Shown here one piece after another: positions 1-9,032 of a DNA stretch of 64,000 nucleotides; the stretch's first letter is position 1, and every line of letters starts with the position of its first letter. Source of the DNA: a virus. The DNA lies in IMG/VR virus record IMGVR_UViG_3300009103_002144, positions 45,193 to 109,192 of that record; one strand, written 5' to 3'. The position numbers were made by a program, and so were the translations under genes. The notes under the pieces are model-generated. The model ran no database searches, was not told the origin of the DNA, and was given only the letters and a program-made list of their open reading frames with translations.

Positions 1-1083
1 TGACGAGCTCAACACACTTGAATTGGGGATCTCATACCAGGAGGCAAAGACACCCCCATATCCACCAGTGCCGATCGGCGGGGAGCCGGGCCATGCTGAC
101 TTATCTCGATAGGCGCCGGTCGCACTCTTTGCTATATCGTCTAGAGTAAACCGCCACCAACCTATCAAGTCATCTCCACTCGTATAGTATTGACCTGGAA
201 TTGATTGCCATCTAGCATTGAGATCATACTGCACGAGCGGGGATGGCGTATTTGGCTGCTGGGCGTAAATTTTTGAATATATAATTTCGTGAACGTCTGT
301 CGAGATATAGGGGCTGATATCTTCTCGTACGAGACCCTGATATCCCTGTAAAGGCTGAGCTGAATATGGGTCGGTCCAGGATGCGGATACAGCCGTAAAA
401 GACATTCTTGAAGCAACGGGAATATCTCTTGCATGAAATGCCGCCATCTGACTTGGTCCATCAAAAAAAGGAGTCAAAGGGGGCGCAGACTGATACCAGG
501 TGTCTGTTATCTCAGTACTCCCAAATGATGTCTCTGAAAATGATCCTACAACGGCCCCACGAGGTCCACGACCTTCATGCTTTAAGTCAATATAGCCTAA
601 AATTTCTCGTCTTATGTCAAATACTTCTATCACTCCATCAAATTCATGATCAGGAAGAATTCCCGCATTCCATAAGTTGGCTGGCCACATGGTGTGGCCT
701 GGATCTTGAAGATACGATACAGGATCAAAACCGCTGATATCTGCAAATGGTTCGCCCCGTTGAGTTGTTGGGGCCTGTCCAAAGGTCATTCTCTCAAGAT
801 CGAATCCAATTCTTGTAGAGATTACAGAGCCACTAACTCCCCGCATATCAGCTGTATCATTATTTATGACTAATGAATCATCAAACTCATTTTCAGAAAG
901 TGGTGAGGAGCCCTTATACAGCTTTGTTCGTGCCCCCGAGCCGATACGAGGTAAAAGACTTCCGAAATAGGCAGCATCTGTATTTGCATAAATTCCCTGA
1001 TAAGAGTATATAATGGACCCAGAAGGTGAGGCTGTTGAGCCCCTCGTCCGGCTACCGCTCAAAACTCTTTGTGTCGTTCCCAT
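1..1083 (-). CDS. Virion structural protein (partial, C-terminus missing)
   Basis: An open minus-strand frame of 361 codons starts with ATG at 1083 and runs without a stop off the left edge, so only the N-terminal part is visible. The ATG overlaps the stop of the preceding gene as TAATG, which supports this start and translational coupling. The protein begins MGTTQRVLSGSR and is rich in Ser, Gly and aromatic residues. Near the visible end, around residues 315-340, a stretch with LIGWWRF and a following DKSA resembles the start of a concanavalin/LamG-type beta-sandwich. It lies downstream of the gp7/gpI-like baseplate gene in a tail module, so it is probably a baseplate or tail-fibre attachment protein. 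I do not recognise a specific family. Confidence 0.8.
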   Translation of the reverse strand, partial: MGTTQRVLSGSRTRGSTASPSGSIIYSYQGIYANTDAAYFGSLLPRIGSGARTKLYKGSSPLSENEFDDSLVINNDTADMRGVSGSVISTRIGFDLERMTFGQAPTTQRGEPFADISGFDPVSYLQDPGHTMWPANLWNAGILPDHEFDGVIEVFDIRREILGYIDLKHEGRGPRGAVVGSFSETSFGSTEITDTWYQSAPPLTPFFDGPSQMAAFHARDIPVASRMSFTAVSASWTDPYSAQPLQGYQGLVREDISPYISTDVHEIIYSKIYAQQPNTPSPLVQYDLNARWQSIPGQYYTSGDDLIGWWRFTLDDIAKSATGAYRDKSAWPGSPPIGTGGYGGVFASWYEIPNSSVLSSS

Positions 1084-4000
1084 TATATCTTCCTAACCTG
1101 CGCTATCAATTGTCTCAAAAGAATTATTCCTTTTAGATTTCTTCTTGTGCTTTCACCAAGATAAACATCACCATATTGATGAGCAACCTTTGCACGCTCA
1201 AGTGCGTGGCTCTCCAGGATGAAATTAAATCCAAGGTAATTCGTTTTTCGAGGTATTAGATTCTCAATCATAACATCGAACGAATCATCTAGCCAGCGGA
1301 AAAAATCAAAGAAGTTCTTATAGTTTACTGTATCTGTAAGTCTATTGAAATAAACTTTCCGAAGATCAGCAAGCCCAGGGTATTCTTCTGCAAACATTAG
1401 TTCTGGAGCACCGAGAATATTATCTAATGAATCAAGGGTCGCAAAAATCTGCATTATATCTTCATTCAGTGCTTGCATAACAGAGAACTCTATAGCAAAT
1501 CGGGCATCGTCTTTTGGCTCATAAGCTCGAGGCATTTCATATATTGGTGCCGGTCGGCCTCCTATCTCAAAAAGATTCTTACCCTCTGTAAATCCTGCGA
1601 TTCTTACCTTGTTCTCTTGTGTAAGTTCATCGTAATATGCAGATAGAGCACTAAAATCAAACCTTTCAGGAACCAGCACTCCCTTTGATACTTCAAACCC
1701 TCTTAATATTGCGCCATACTCTGATGCTGTTACGAACAAAGACCCACCAGCCATACCTGCCTCAACTGTCATTCCGCCAATATAGGGAACTGCGGATCTG
1801 TTCAATTTAGACTGTTGCGAGAAATCTATTAATTGTAGCGTACCATTAGATAAAGACTCTGTTACAGGTTGATCGCAAGAAATGTTAAGTCGTAACCTAT
1901 TGAAAGACCCTGTCGCACTCTGTGCAAACGAAAAATTCTTTAGTGGGTCTTCAACGCCCACGGACTTGAAATTTCGGACGTGCTCTTTGACTTCATCCTT
2001 CGTTAATGCTTTCGAGAAAAACCTTAGATGACTAACCTTACCAGAAAAGTTAGTTGTTCGAGGAGCAGATGCTGATACTTCTGTGTGGTTATTTAAGAAA
2101 CCAATTGACGAATCTATCCCCAGAGATTGAGAACCAATCGTTATAAATGAGCCGGACGTATTCTCAGTTGTGATTCTTTGAAATAAGTTTTTATTGGGGT
2201 CATCGGCCTCGGCCCACATAGAAGAAGTGGTATAAAATTCTCTAATTGTTCCGTTCTCTTGTCTAGCAACATTCAAGAAATAGCTAGAAGATACTGCATT
2301 ACCAATTTCATCACACCGCTTTCGGCCGGCTGACACATACCACTTGTCACCCGAAAATACGTTTACTCCGCTTAGAGTAAGTTCGATCAATGGAGCAGCT
2401 TGTTCATCACCCGCTTTCCAGCCCGGGCGAGCAAATAACTTTATATTATAGTCTGACGGATTCGCAACCACGTTAAGCAAAAGAGGTTGTTCTGATGCTG
2501 CGGCTGTCCCTTCTGTTCTAGAGCCTGCGCCAGTTGTGTGGAGCCTGAATAAGCTCTGTGATTTTCTCCATTCTATTGTTGGGACAAACTTAAATCTGCC
2601 CTCTACAGTCCAGCTACCGGAAGTTAATAAGCCGTCATTCTTACCATCTGATATACCCCAGGGGAAGTAAGGTTTTATAGCATGACCCTCAATCCATACT
2701 TGTGTATTTTCGTCCACGAAGGTTGAGCTAGCTGATAATGGTGGCCACCCAAACTCGACCCTAGAAGAAGAGAGATACGTAGATATGAGATTTGAGCGAT
2801 TACCATAAAACCCTTGTGCTTGAAGACTCCCAATTTTTCCAGCCAAACTACCAGAGAAATTAGCCATGCTCGAAATCTCAGTTATATTTTGTCTTGAGCT
2901 GCCAAGACGAAACTCTGGTGATCCACCATATTCAATAAATCGAAACATTCTGTTGGGATCTATACCTGATGCTCTAAACAGTGACTTGATGGCATGTGTT
3001 GTTCCTTTTGACGAAAATATATCTCTTAAATTAATCAACACCCTTCGCCACATTTCATTTTGAACATTCAAAAGATTTCCAACGGGATTATCTCCGGCAA
3101 CATCTTCTCCTTCAAAAAGTTGGCTATGTGTAGCATTTCTGTACATGTTCGGAAGCTTAAATCCGTAATAATCCGCCAAGAATGGTAAGAATTGGTCTGC
3201 TATAGATTCATGACGATCATAATCAATGTGAACAAGATTACTAACATGATCCAGCATCTGCTTTAGCTCATCGAACTCTCTAGCCCACATAAACAACATT
3301 GATGAAATAATCTGGGGTTGACCCATACGAGCACCACCAGGAGCAGAGTTGCTAGCTGGCTGATCAGCTGCTCCCTGAATTCCCTCAAGAAGTGTTCCAC
3401 TCGCGTCACCACCTACGCTATAATCAGACTGTGCTGCCATTTCCATATAGTGCGCAGGAACCAATTTCGTAATCGTGTTCGGATTATTCGCATCATATTG
3501 TGATGCGCTCATCAGAAGACCTTCATTCATCGTAATAACTGACGGATATGATGGAAATAACACCGGACTTATTACGGCGTTTTCGAACCTCTGGATTGAA
3601 GGATAAAACTTTTCAGACCGAACGTAAGTTTCGTAATTTGTGATTCTAGAGTGGAGCGAATTTCCGCTGTGGTCTAAGACAACATCTTTATTGGTATAAG
3701 ATCCTGTCGGTTCATTAAAGCGCATATTCAATAAAAGAGAATCATCATCAGCAAAAACGATTCGAGGGTTATTATATTTTAGCTGCCTTCTGGTCCTGCA
3801 CTTATCCCACACACGGAACTTATTCAAAGATCCGCTCAAAGTCTTATCAGGTGTGAAGATAACTTGCTCATTTTCAGTAGTGATCTGTGATCCTGTACCG
3901 ATAAGCAAAGAATTTCCCTGTGTATTTATCATCCCAAAATTAAATCGAGGGGATTGAGCAACTACTTTACTACCGCTTGTTATCTCTAATCTTTGGATGT

Positions 4001-4760
4001 CAGAGTTACGATTATACCCAAAAGAAAGATTGTAGAACTTCCCTTTTTCAATCTCATACTCCGCTGTTTGATAATTACTGCCGCTCACCACAGCAAACCC
4101 AATACTGGCCTCTTGTATAGACGTCGACTCCATGAGGTAAGCGCCGTATCCTACACCAGCATCGGAAAAATGATGAAAAATGAATTGGTTATCATTCACC
4201 TGGGTAGGGAGTGCAAGATCAAGTTCAACGAATATACTGCTATTTCTTGGGTTCAGAACAGTCAAGCCGGAATTATTCTTTGATAGTGATGGAAAAAGAA
4301 CACCTGCTTTATCTATAACTTCGATATACGGACCTGGCCCAGAACCTACTGTTGCATTACTACCGCTAAAGGACAGATACCCTCTATAGCTTGGATATCT
4401 ATCCACGATATGCTTTTCCCAGCCCGTTAACTGGTCAAGCCAATCGTTATACTCTTTCTTTGTACCATCAAAAGGAAATCGATTGATGATCTTTTCAAAC
4501 AAGATATTAACATTTGCTTCAGCAGAGCAAAAGAAGGTGTGGTTTTCCCACTTTGACCAATCTGTTGGTAATTGCTGCGTTGACTTAAGTGGCGAACCGG
4601 GAGGGTCATAACGAAATGAACCAGTTGGAGACATTGGTTCCTGTGAGCCAGACAACGAATCTTGTGTCTGACCTCTTAAAACACCGGAAGAATTTGTGTA
4701 TCTTCGAATAACATTAGGTGTAAATAATCTTTGACCTTCGAAGACTCTCTTTTTAGCCAT
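1083..4760 (-). CDS. Large baseplate wedge protein (gp7/gpI-like) with two LamG-like domains
   Basis: A 1225-residue protein. Residues about 487-605 resemble the tail protein I / gp7 wedge core: a helical block around LPFLADYYGF, then a Trp-Arg-Arg segment and the motif SSKGTTHAIKSLFRASGI. This is flanked by two concanavalin/LamG-type beta-sandwich regions at about 170-350 (ending KFRVWDKCRTRRQ) and 715-960 (ending HLRFFSKALTKDEV). The C-terminal 260 residues are not recognised. Gene order (hub, gp25, gp6, unknown, this gene) parallels the T4 baseplate wedge order, where gp7 is about 1030 residues. The inserted lectin-like domains suggest glycan contact at the baseplate periphery, which is inference. 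It starts one base from the end of the next upstream gene (ATG at 4760). Confidence 0.75.
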   Translation of the reverse strand: MAKKRVFEGQRLFTPNVIRRYTNSSGVLRGQTQDSLSGSQEPMSPTGSFRYDPPGSPLKSTQQLPTDWSKWENHTFFCSAEANVNILFEKIINRFPFDGTKKEYNDWLDQLTGWEKHIVDRYPSYRGYLSFSGSNATVGSGPGPYIEVIDKAGVLFPSLSKNNSGLTVLNPRNSSIFVELDLALPTQVNDNQFIFHHFSDAGVGYGAYLMESTSIQEASIGFAVVSGSNYQTAEYEIEKGKFYNLSFGYNRNSDIQRLEITSGSKVVAQSPRFNFGMINTQGNSLLIGTGSQITTENEQVIFTPDKTLSGSLNKFRVWDKCRTRRQLKYNNPRIVFADDDSLLLNMRFNEPTGSYTNKDVVLDHSGNSLHSRITNYETYVRSEKFYPSIQRFENAVISPVLFPSYPSVITMNEGLLMSASQYDANNPNTITKLVPAHYMEMAAQSDYSVGGDASGTLLEGIQGAADQPASNSAPGGARMGQPQIISSMLFMWAREFDELKQMLDHVSNLVHIDYDRHESIADQFLPFLADYYGFKLPNMYRNATHSQLFEGEDVAGDNPVGNLLNVQNEMWRRVLINLRDIFSSKGTTHAIKSLFRASGIDPNRMFRFIEYGGSPEFRLGSSRQNITEISSMANFSGSLAGKIGSLQAQGFYGNRSNLISTYLSSSRVEFGWPPLSASSTFVDENTQVWIEGHAIKPYFPWGISDGKNDGLLTSGSWTVEGRFKFVPTIEWRKSQSLFRLHTTGAGSRTEGTAAASEQPLLLNVVANPSDYNIKLFARPGWKAGDEQAAPLIELTLSGVNVFSGDKWYVSAGRKRCDEIGNAVSSSYFLNVARQENGTIREFYTTSSMWAEADDPNKNLFQRITTENTSGSFITIGSQSLGIDSSIGFLNNHTEVSASAPRTTNFSGKVSHLRFFSKALTKDEVKEHVRNFKSVGVEDPLKNFSFAQSATGSFNRLRLNISCDQPVTESLSNGTLQLIDFSQQSKLNRSAVPYIGGMTVEAGMAGGSLFVTASEYGAILRGFEVSKGVLVPERFDFSALSAYYDELTQENKVRIAGFTEGKNLFEIGGRPAPIYEMPRAYEPKDDARFAIEFSVMQALNEDIMQIFATLDSLDNILGAPELMFAEEYPGLADLRKVYFNRLTDTVNYKNFFDFFRWLDDSFDVMIENLIPRKTNYLGFNFILESHALERAKVAHQYGDVYLGESTRRNLKGIILLRQLIAQVRKI

Positions 4761-6316
4761 TACGAAACAACCCTAAAATTAATTTCTGGTACCTTCACAA
4801 GCCTCTCGAGGCCTCTATCGACGAGCAATAGGTCAACGGTCAGCTGCCTATTTGCGGGAAGGCCAGAGGTCCTAAATTGCATATACATACCTGAACCATC
4901 TGTCGATACGCGGGTGCTCTGGTATGTCTTATCAAAATCAATGATAACAGTACCGGTCTGTACATCTTTTATCCTATAATACGCTTCATCTATGATAATC
5001 GTTTCTAGCTTTCGAGGAAGCTTATAAGCTTTTTTATTCGAATCAGCGTCCAAATCTTCTACGAAAAACCTAATCGTTGCCTCAACATTCTGTTCATATT
5101 CAGGCTGCGCTCCCACAGGAGTAAAGAGAAGTCTTCTATTTGAAAATCCGCCGACAACGCGCTCTGGTTTTTTGACAGTAATCGAGCCAGTATAAAATCC
5201 TACGGTCTTATCCATAGAAGACCAGATCTCTTGTAATTTTAGCTCGTTATTATGCTTAAGTGTTTGAAAGAAATTCGAATCGAATTGTGATAAGTTGAAT
5301 GTGCCAGAATATACTCCCGTCATTCCCTGACCTGTCGTACTACCGGTATGCTGAGAAGCTGTAACATAGATATTCGCCTCTCTAGCAGTATCGCCTGAAG
5401 ACGAAACAAATCTTAAAAGAATACAATCCTGACCCTGAAGCTTTGTTAGCGATGACCCACTAACCAGCGCCGCTGGACGACCAGCTGTGAGGTTTCGTAA
5501 GAATAAGCTTGACGATACGTTAAAAAGAAGACCTTTGTGTTTATCCTGAATACTATCGTCCCAAGTAAACACAAGTCGAGGTGTTATCAGCGGATCTCTT
5601 GCATGACGGGAAGCAAATCGTTTTACGAACCGAGTTTTTCTATCACTTTCATAAGTACCACTGTACGTTATTCGAAATCCATGATTTTGTACGATATTTG
5701 CTATTGATGCAGAAACAACTTTCGTAACATTAAGAGATAATTTTCCGGGACCCTCCCTAAAATACTGGGTTGAACCAAAATCAATCGTCTCGCTACCTAT
5801 TGCACCGCTGATCATATAATCTATATCTTCATCCCCCATAAAGCCTCGAGCACCTGACCCAGAAGTGTTCCATAACATTACTGATGTGGGAGAATAAGAA
5901 GCGGTGATAAAGTTCGCGGCGTCGATATCACTAAACTGTGCTACATTTCTACCAGAGCCCTCGCTCCAAGATCTAGAAAGTGGAAACGCTACAATCTTAA
6001 AGTCCTCTGGGACTGGGGCACCGAGAACCGCTTCGAATAATTCAAGCTTTACCTGAAATGATGGATGATTGATATCAAGAGAAGAAGATGTAAGATCAGA
6101 TACTTCGTTATAATCAAATTTTATCAGGATCCGAGAAAGCTCATCAACAGAAGAAGTTATTCTGGTGGATGCTGAAATATATGATGACTCATCCCACAGC
6201 TTAAATAAATCAAGTGTACCAGCTCTACCAACGTTGGCGTCAGTGGCCTTGAACTTGTTGTCTATTACCTTATTTGTAATGTACGTGTCTGCGCTAGCTG
6301 TCAGGATATAAAACAT
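4760..6316 (-). CDS. Baseplate/tail protein with DNRLRE-like N-terminal beta-sandwich
   Basis: A 518-residue protein between the gp6-like and gp7-like baseplate genes. The N-terminus (residues 1-75) has the pattern SADTYI ... NVGRAGTLDL ... RILIKFD, typical of DNRLRE/carbohydrate-binding beta-sandwich modules in which a stable structural domain begins with an Asp-x-Tyr motif and ends with a Phe-Asp strand. The rest is Ser/Gly-rich beta structure with SGS motifs shared with neighbouring virion proteins. Its stop overlaps the ATG of the 1225-residue wedge gene. Probable role: baseplate wedge or peripheral tail component. No enzyme motif is visible. The DNRLRE assignment is by eye only. Confidence 0.65.
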   Translation of the reverse strand: MFYILTASADTYITNKVIDNKFKATDANVGRAGTLDLFKLWDESSYISASTRITSSVDELSRILIKFDYNEVSDLTSSSLDINHPSFQVKLELFEAVLGAPVPEDFKIVAFPLSRSWSEGSGRNVAQFSDIDAANFITASYSPTSVMLWNTSGSGARGFMGDEDIDYMISGAIGSETIDFGSTQYFREGPGKLSLNVTKVVSASIANIVQNHGFRITYSGTYESDRKTRFVKRFASRHARDPLITPRLVFTWDDSIQDKHKGLLFNVSSSLFLRNLTAGRPAALVSGSSLTKLQGQDCILLRFVSSSGDTAREANIYVTASQHTGSTTGQGMTGVYSGTFNLSQFDSNFFQTLKHNNELKLQEIWSSMDKTVGFYTGSITVKKPERVVGGFSNRRLLFTPVGAQPEYEQNVEATIRFFVEDLDADSNKKAYKLPRKLETIIIDEAYYRIKDVQTGTVIIDFDKTYQSTRVSTDGSGMYMQFRTSGLPANRQLTVDLLLVDRGLERLVKVPEINFRVVS

Positions 6317-6322
6317 TTTTTA

Positions 6323-8167
6323 CTATCTCACTGTTACTACGATGTCTTTGTTAGGATATTTCAATTCAAAAATACTTCCAGGTGGGCCTACGACCATCTG
6401 TTGGTATGTGTTGCCATCAACACTAAATGATATGTCACTGTAAGTTCTTTCCTGAACAACGCCCGTTAAGTTTACGAGCTTAATATCGACCATCGACATT
6501 ACCCCCTCACTGTTTAGTACAGAATTGATTATATCTGCATAAGCGATAGGCATATCAATTTGCATGTTGTCTGTCTTAAGAAGTTGTGTTAATCGATTTA
6601 TTATCGTCTGTGCGACCTGAGACTTATTCGAGTCAGGGTGAGCAACGATATCCACATTTACTGCAAAATTTATTATTCTTGCATCTAGAATATCATAAGC
6701 ATCACTAACCGCCCTAAACTCATTCAAATAAATCCTAAGATTTTTCTTCAATGTATCTGACGACATTTTTAACTTCTTCCGCTTATCACGAGAAACAATG
6801 AAGATCAATGAGGCAAGAGAATTAATGGGATTGGGTCGGATACCCACTCTGTACACTCTTCCGAACTGATTAGGTAATGTGTAAACCCTAGCAATCAAGT
6901 CTTCCTTAGTAATTATTCGTGATTGCGCTGCGCGACTTGATGGGATCAATGCTCTAAGCTCGCTAATAGTCGGAGCGCGGTCGCCATCAAGAGCCGGTAA
7001 AGCATTTGAACAATCAACAGACCCTCTCACTTGAGATGCCTCAGCGGCACTGGCGGTGGATGAAAATTTTAGAAAAAGAGTCGTTATTGTCCTTATTGTC
7101 TCGGATCCGACGTTATGCTTCAGGCCGCCGCCGGCGCGATAAGTGATGGTAAGCACAGTGTTTCTTGGAGATATACCCAGGGTTTGTGTTTGAAGCATTG
7201 AGTTTGGGTCGATCGTAAAACGTGAAAACGTCGTTTTTCCATATAAGGGTAATGCCAATTCAGAGGGATCTGGAATAATGTCATTATCTAACGTCTTTGC
7301 ATTTCCGGCGCCGAATCTAATAGTTGTTAATTTGGTGTTGTAATCGTAGTTCTTTATGAATCGATACGGCGCTGGTATAACTTCAAGATTATAGCCAACG
7401 CTCTCGCTGTCTTCTGAAAGATTAATTATCTTCCTAAAAACGGTATCTTGTGAAAGCGATTCTACCTCGTAATACACATTACCATCGCTATCCTTTACAC
7501 TAACAATATCTGTAACGTTTTCATCTGGAAGAGTTAACGTTCGAAATGGCTTATGGATGTTCGGTATTTTTGTCTTCCACTCTTTTCTTACACCAGACAA
7601 ACATAAGCCATCTCGCATCACCACGTAATTAGTGGGAGTACCATCCTCCGCAGTTTCAACAACCACTGATTCATAAAGATAATTTCCGTCTTTGTCTTTT
7701 TCAGCAAAATCTAAGTCTTGTAGAAGGTTGAATGGAATACCATCATTAGACGTAAAGATGGATAGGGCTCCCACTGTTGGAAGTAATGAAGATTTCGGAG
7801 TTGTTATCCCATTTACTGTTTCACCCGGAATCTGAAAATATACTTTTACCATGACAACAGAGGGAGTGGCGCCGTGAACTTTCACACCGGCATTGCGCAA
7901 ATGCTTTTGGATATTTTTTACTTCAATAGCAGAAGACCAGTTAAGCTCGTTGAACTGGTGGTCCATATAAAAGGACATCGTATCGCCAACAAACGCAGCC
8001 ATATCCAGTAAAAGCCCTCCAAGACTAGCTTCGGAAAAATCTTGTATCTTATCTGAGAAATATAACTTTGCATGTTGATACAAAGAATTGCGAAAAGACT
8101 CAAAGTCTTTTGCCAAGTAATTTCTTTTATTTTCATTTTTTAGACTTCGCTTTACATTTATGGCCAT
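6323..8167 (-). CDS. Baseplate wedge protein, T4 gp6 / Baseplate J-like
   Basis: A 614-residue protein with the characteristic N-terminus of phage gp6/J wedge proteins: a short basic lead, then YLAKDFESFRNSLYQHAKLY, then EASLGGLLLDMAAFVGDTMSFYMDHQ at residues about 45-70, which is the conserved helix pair found in this family. The C-terminal third (VNVDIVAHPDSNKSQV and the strand-rich end) fits the conserved J-protein C-terminal domain. T4 gp6 is about 660 residues, so the length is right. It follows the gp25-like gene by 3 bp, the order seen in many contractile tails. It would form the inner wedge dimer of the baseplate. Confidence 0.88.
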   Translation of the reverse strand: MAINVKRSLKNENKRNYLAKDFESFRNSLYQHAKLYFSDKIQDFSEASLGGLLLDMAAFVGDTMSFYMDHQFNELNWSSAIEVKNIQKHLRNAGVKVHGATPSVVMVKVYFQIPGETVNGITTPKSSLLPTVGALSIFTSNDGIPFNLLQDLDFAEKDKDGNYLYESVVVETAEDGTPTNYVVMRDGLCLSGVRKEWKTKIPNIHKPFRTLTLPDENVTDIVSVKDSDGNVYYEVESLSQDTVFRKIINLSEDSESVGYNLEVIPAPYRFIKNYDYNTKLTTIRFGAGNAKTLDNDIIPDPSELALPLYGKTTFSRFTIDPNSMLQTQTLGISPRNTVLTITYRAGGGLKHNVGSETIRTITTLFLKFSSTASAAEASQVRGSVDCSNALPALDGDRAPTISELRALIPSSRAAQSRIITKEDLIARVYTLPNQFGRVYRVGIRPNPINSLASLIFIVSRDKRKKLKMSSDTLKKNLRIYLNEFRAVSDAYDILDARIINFAVNVDIVAHPDSNKSQVAQTIINRLTQLLKTDNMQIDMPIAYADIINSVLNSEGVMSMVDIKLVNLTGVVQERTYSDISFSVDGNTYQQMVVGPPGSIFELKYPNKDIVVTVR

Positions 8168-8170
8168 CTT

Positions 8171-8668
8171 TTATCCTGCACTGTATATTAGTATCTCCAT
8201 ACCTCTTTCTTTCATTCGGATGCGTGGAACACTATAGGTTAATTTTACGCCTACTTTTGCGACCTGCTTATTATCAAAAAGTTCAACTACCGGTTCGAAC
8301 GTAGCTAATGCAACAAACGGCATCCACCGATTAACTGCTAATGTTATTCTTCTCATCGCTTCATTCGCCCCGGAGTCAGACTGCATCTCGAAAGCTAATT
8401 CCATTAAATTAGCACCAAAATGGGGAAAGCCCAACCTCTCACCATGATTTGTTAAAATCAAATTAATAAGATTATCATGTATCTGATCTGCGAAGGATGT
8501 GTTCATTTTAAGAAACCCTTCGCCTGATTCTGCAACGGTAACCGGAGTCTTAATTCCTACCGGTGGAGCAGCCGTACGACGTGCATCAATCTCAGCCTGA
8601 CGTTCATATTCAGTGCCTACAGACCTAAAATCGTATTTTTTAACGTTCGCTCTTCTAGTTACAGCCAT
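8171..8668 (-). CDS. Baseplate wedge subunit, gp25/gpW-like
   Basis: A 165-residue protein. Residues about 60-125 carry the gp25 signature: a helix NLINLILTNHGERLG, then PHFGANLMELAFEM and ITLAVNRWMPFVAL, corresponding to the conserved lysozyme-like-fold module that joins baseplate wedge to sheath initiation. The family is normally 110-170 residues. It is placed directly before the gp6-like gene. An N-terminal extension of about 40 basic/polar residues is present. There is no evidence of lysozyme catalytic activity, as is usual for this family. Confidence 0.88.
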   Translation of the reverse strand: MAVTRRANVKKYDFRSVGTEYERQAEIDARRTAAPPVGIKTPVTVAESGEGFLKMNTSFADQIHDNLINLILTNHGERLGFPHFGANLMELAFEMQSDSGANEAMRRITLAVNRWMPFVALATFEPVVELFDNKQVAKVGVKLTYSVPRIRMKERGMEILIYSAG

Positions 8669-8735
8669 GATAAACCACCCATACTAAATATTTGCCCGCA
8701 AAAATAGTGATGAGCTAAGTCACACATAGCCGCAT

Positions 8736-9023
8736 CTATAACAGCGTGCCGGTACCCGAACCCATACCCGCTCCAGCAACTGGACACGCACCAGCGGGTG
8801 CAAGCGGCGCCGCAATACCGGCAAGTACTGTTATTACGGTCGTTTGTACAACCGCTGAGGTCGTATACGAATGTATGGCCATGCCCAAAGCATCGCCAAG
8901 AGCCTTGTTAATGTCAGATGGTGATGTACCAGACTCGGCCGCCTCTGGAATACTTTTTCTCGCGTCCTCTAAAGCTAACCAAATATCTAATTGTAATAAT
9001 GGTAACGCTGCTGATAATGGCAT
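8736..9023 (-). CDS. Small tail protein, Ala/Gly-rich, unknown
   Basis: A 95-residue protein between the gp5-like hub gene and the gp25-like gene. ATG at 9023 is preceded by a strong AGGAGG ribosome-binding site. The N-terminal 45 residues are amphipathic helix; the C-terminal half is hydrophobic and rich in Ala, Gly and Pro, ending GAGMGSGTGTLL. Similar short proteins with a C-terminal Gly/Ser tail accompany hub genes in large phages, and a role at the spike or hub is likely from position only. I do not see PAAR Pro-Ala-Ala-Arg repeats. The 68 bp after its stop carry no gene. Confidence 0.6.
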   Translation of the reverse strand: MPLSAALPLLQLDIWLALEDARKSIPEAAESGTSPSDINKALGDALGMAIHSYTTSAVVQTTVITVLAGIAAPLAPAGACPVAGAGMGSGTGTLL

Positions 9024-9032
9024 AATTCCTCC

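Noticed and set aside
165-464. Minus frame of 99 codons near the left edge
   Set aside because: It lies in another frame of the partial virion gene 1-1083, which is open for its whole visible length.
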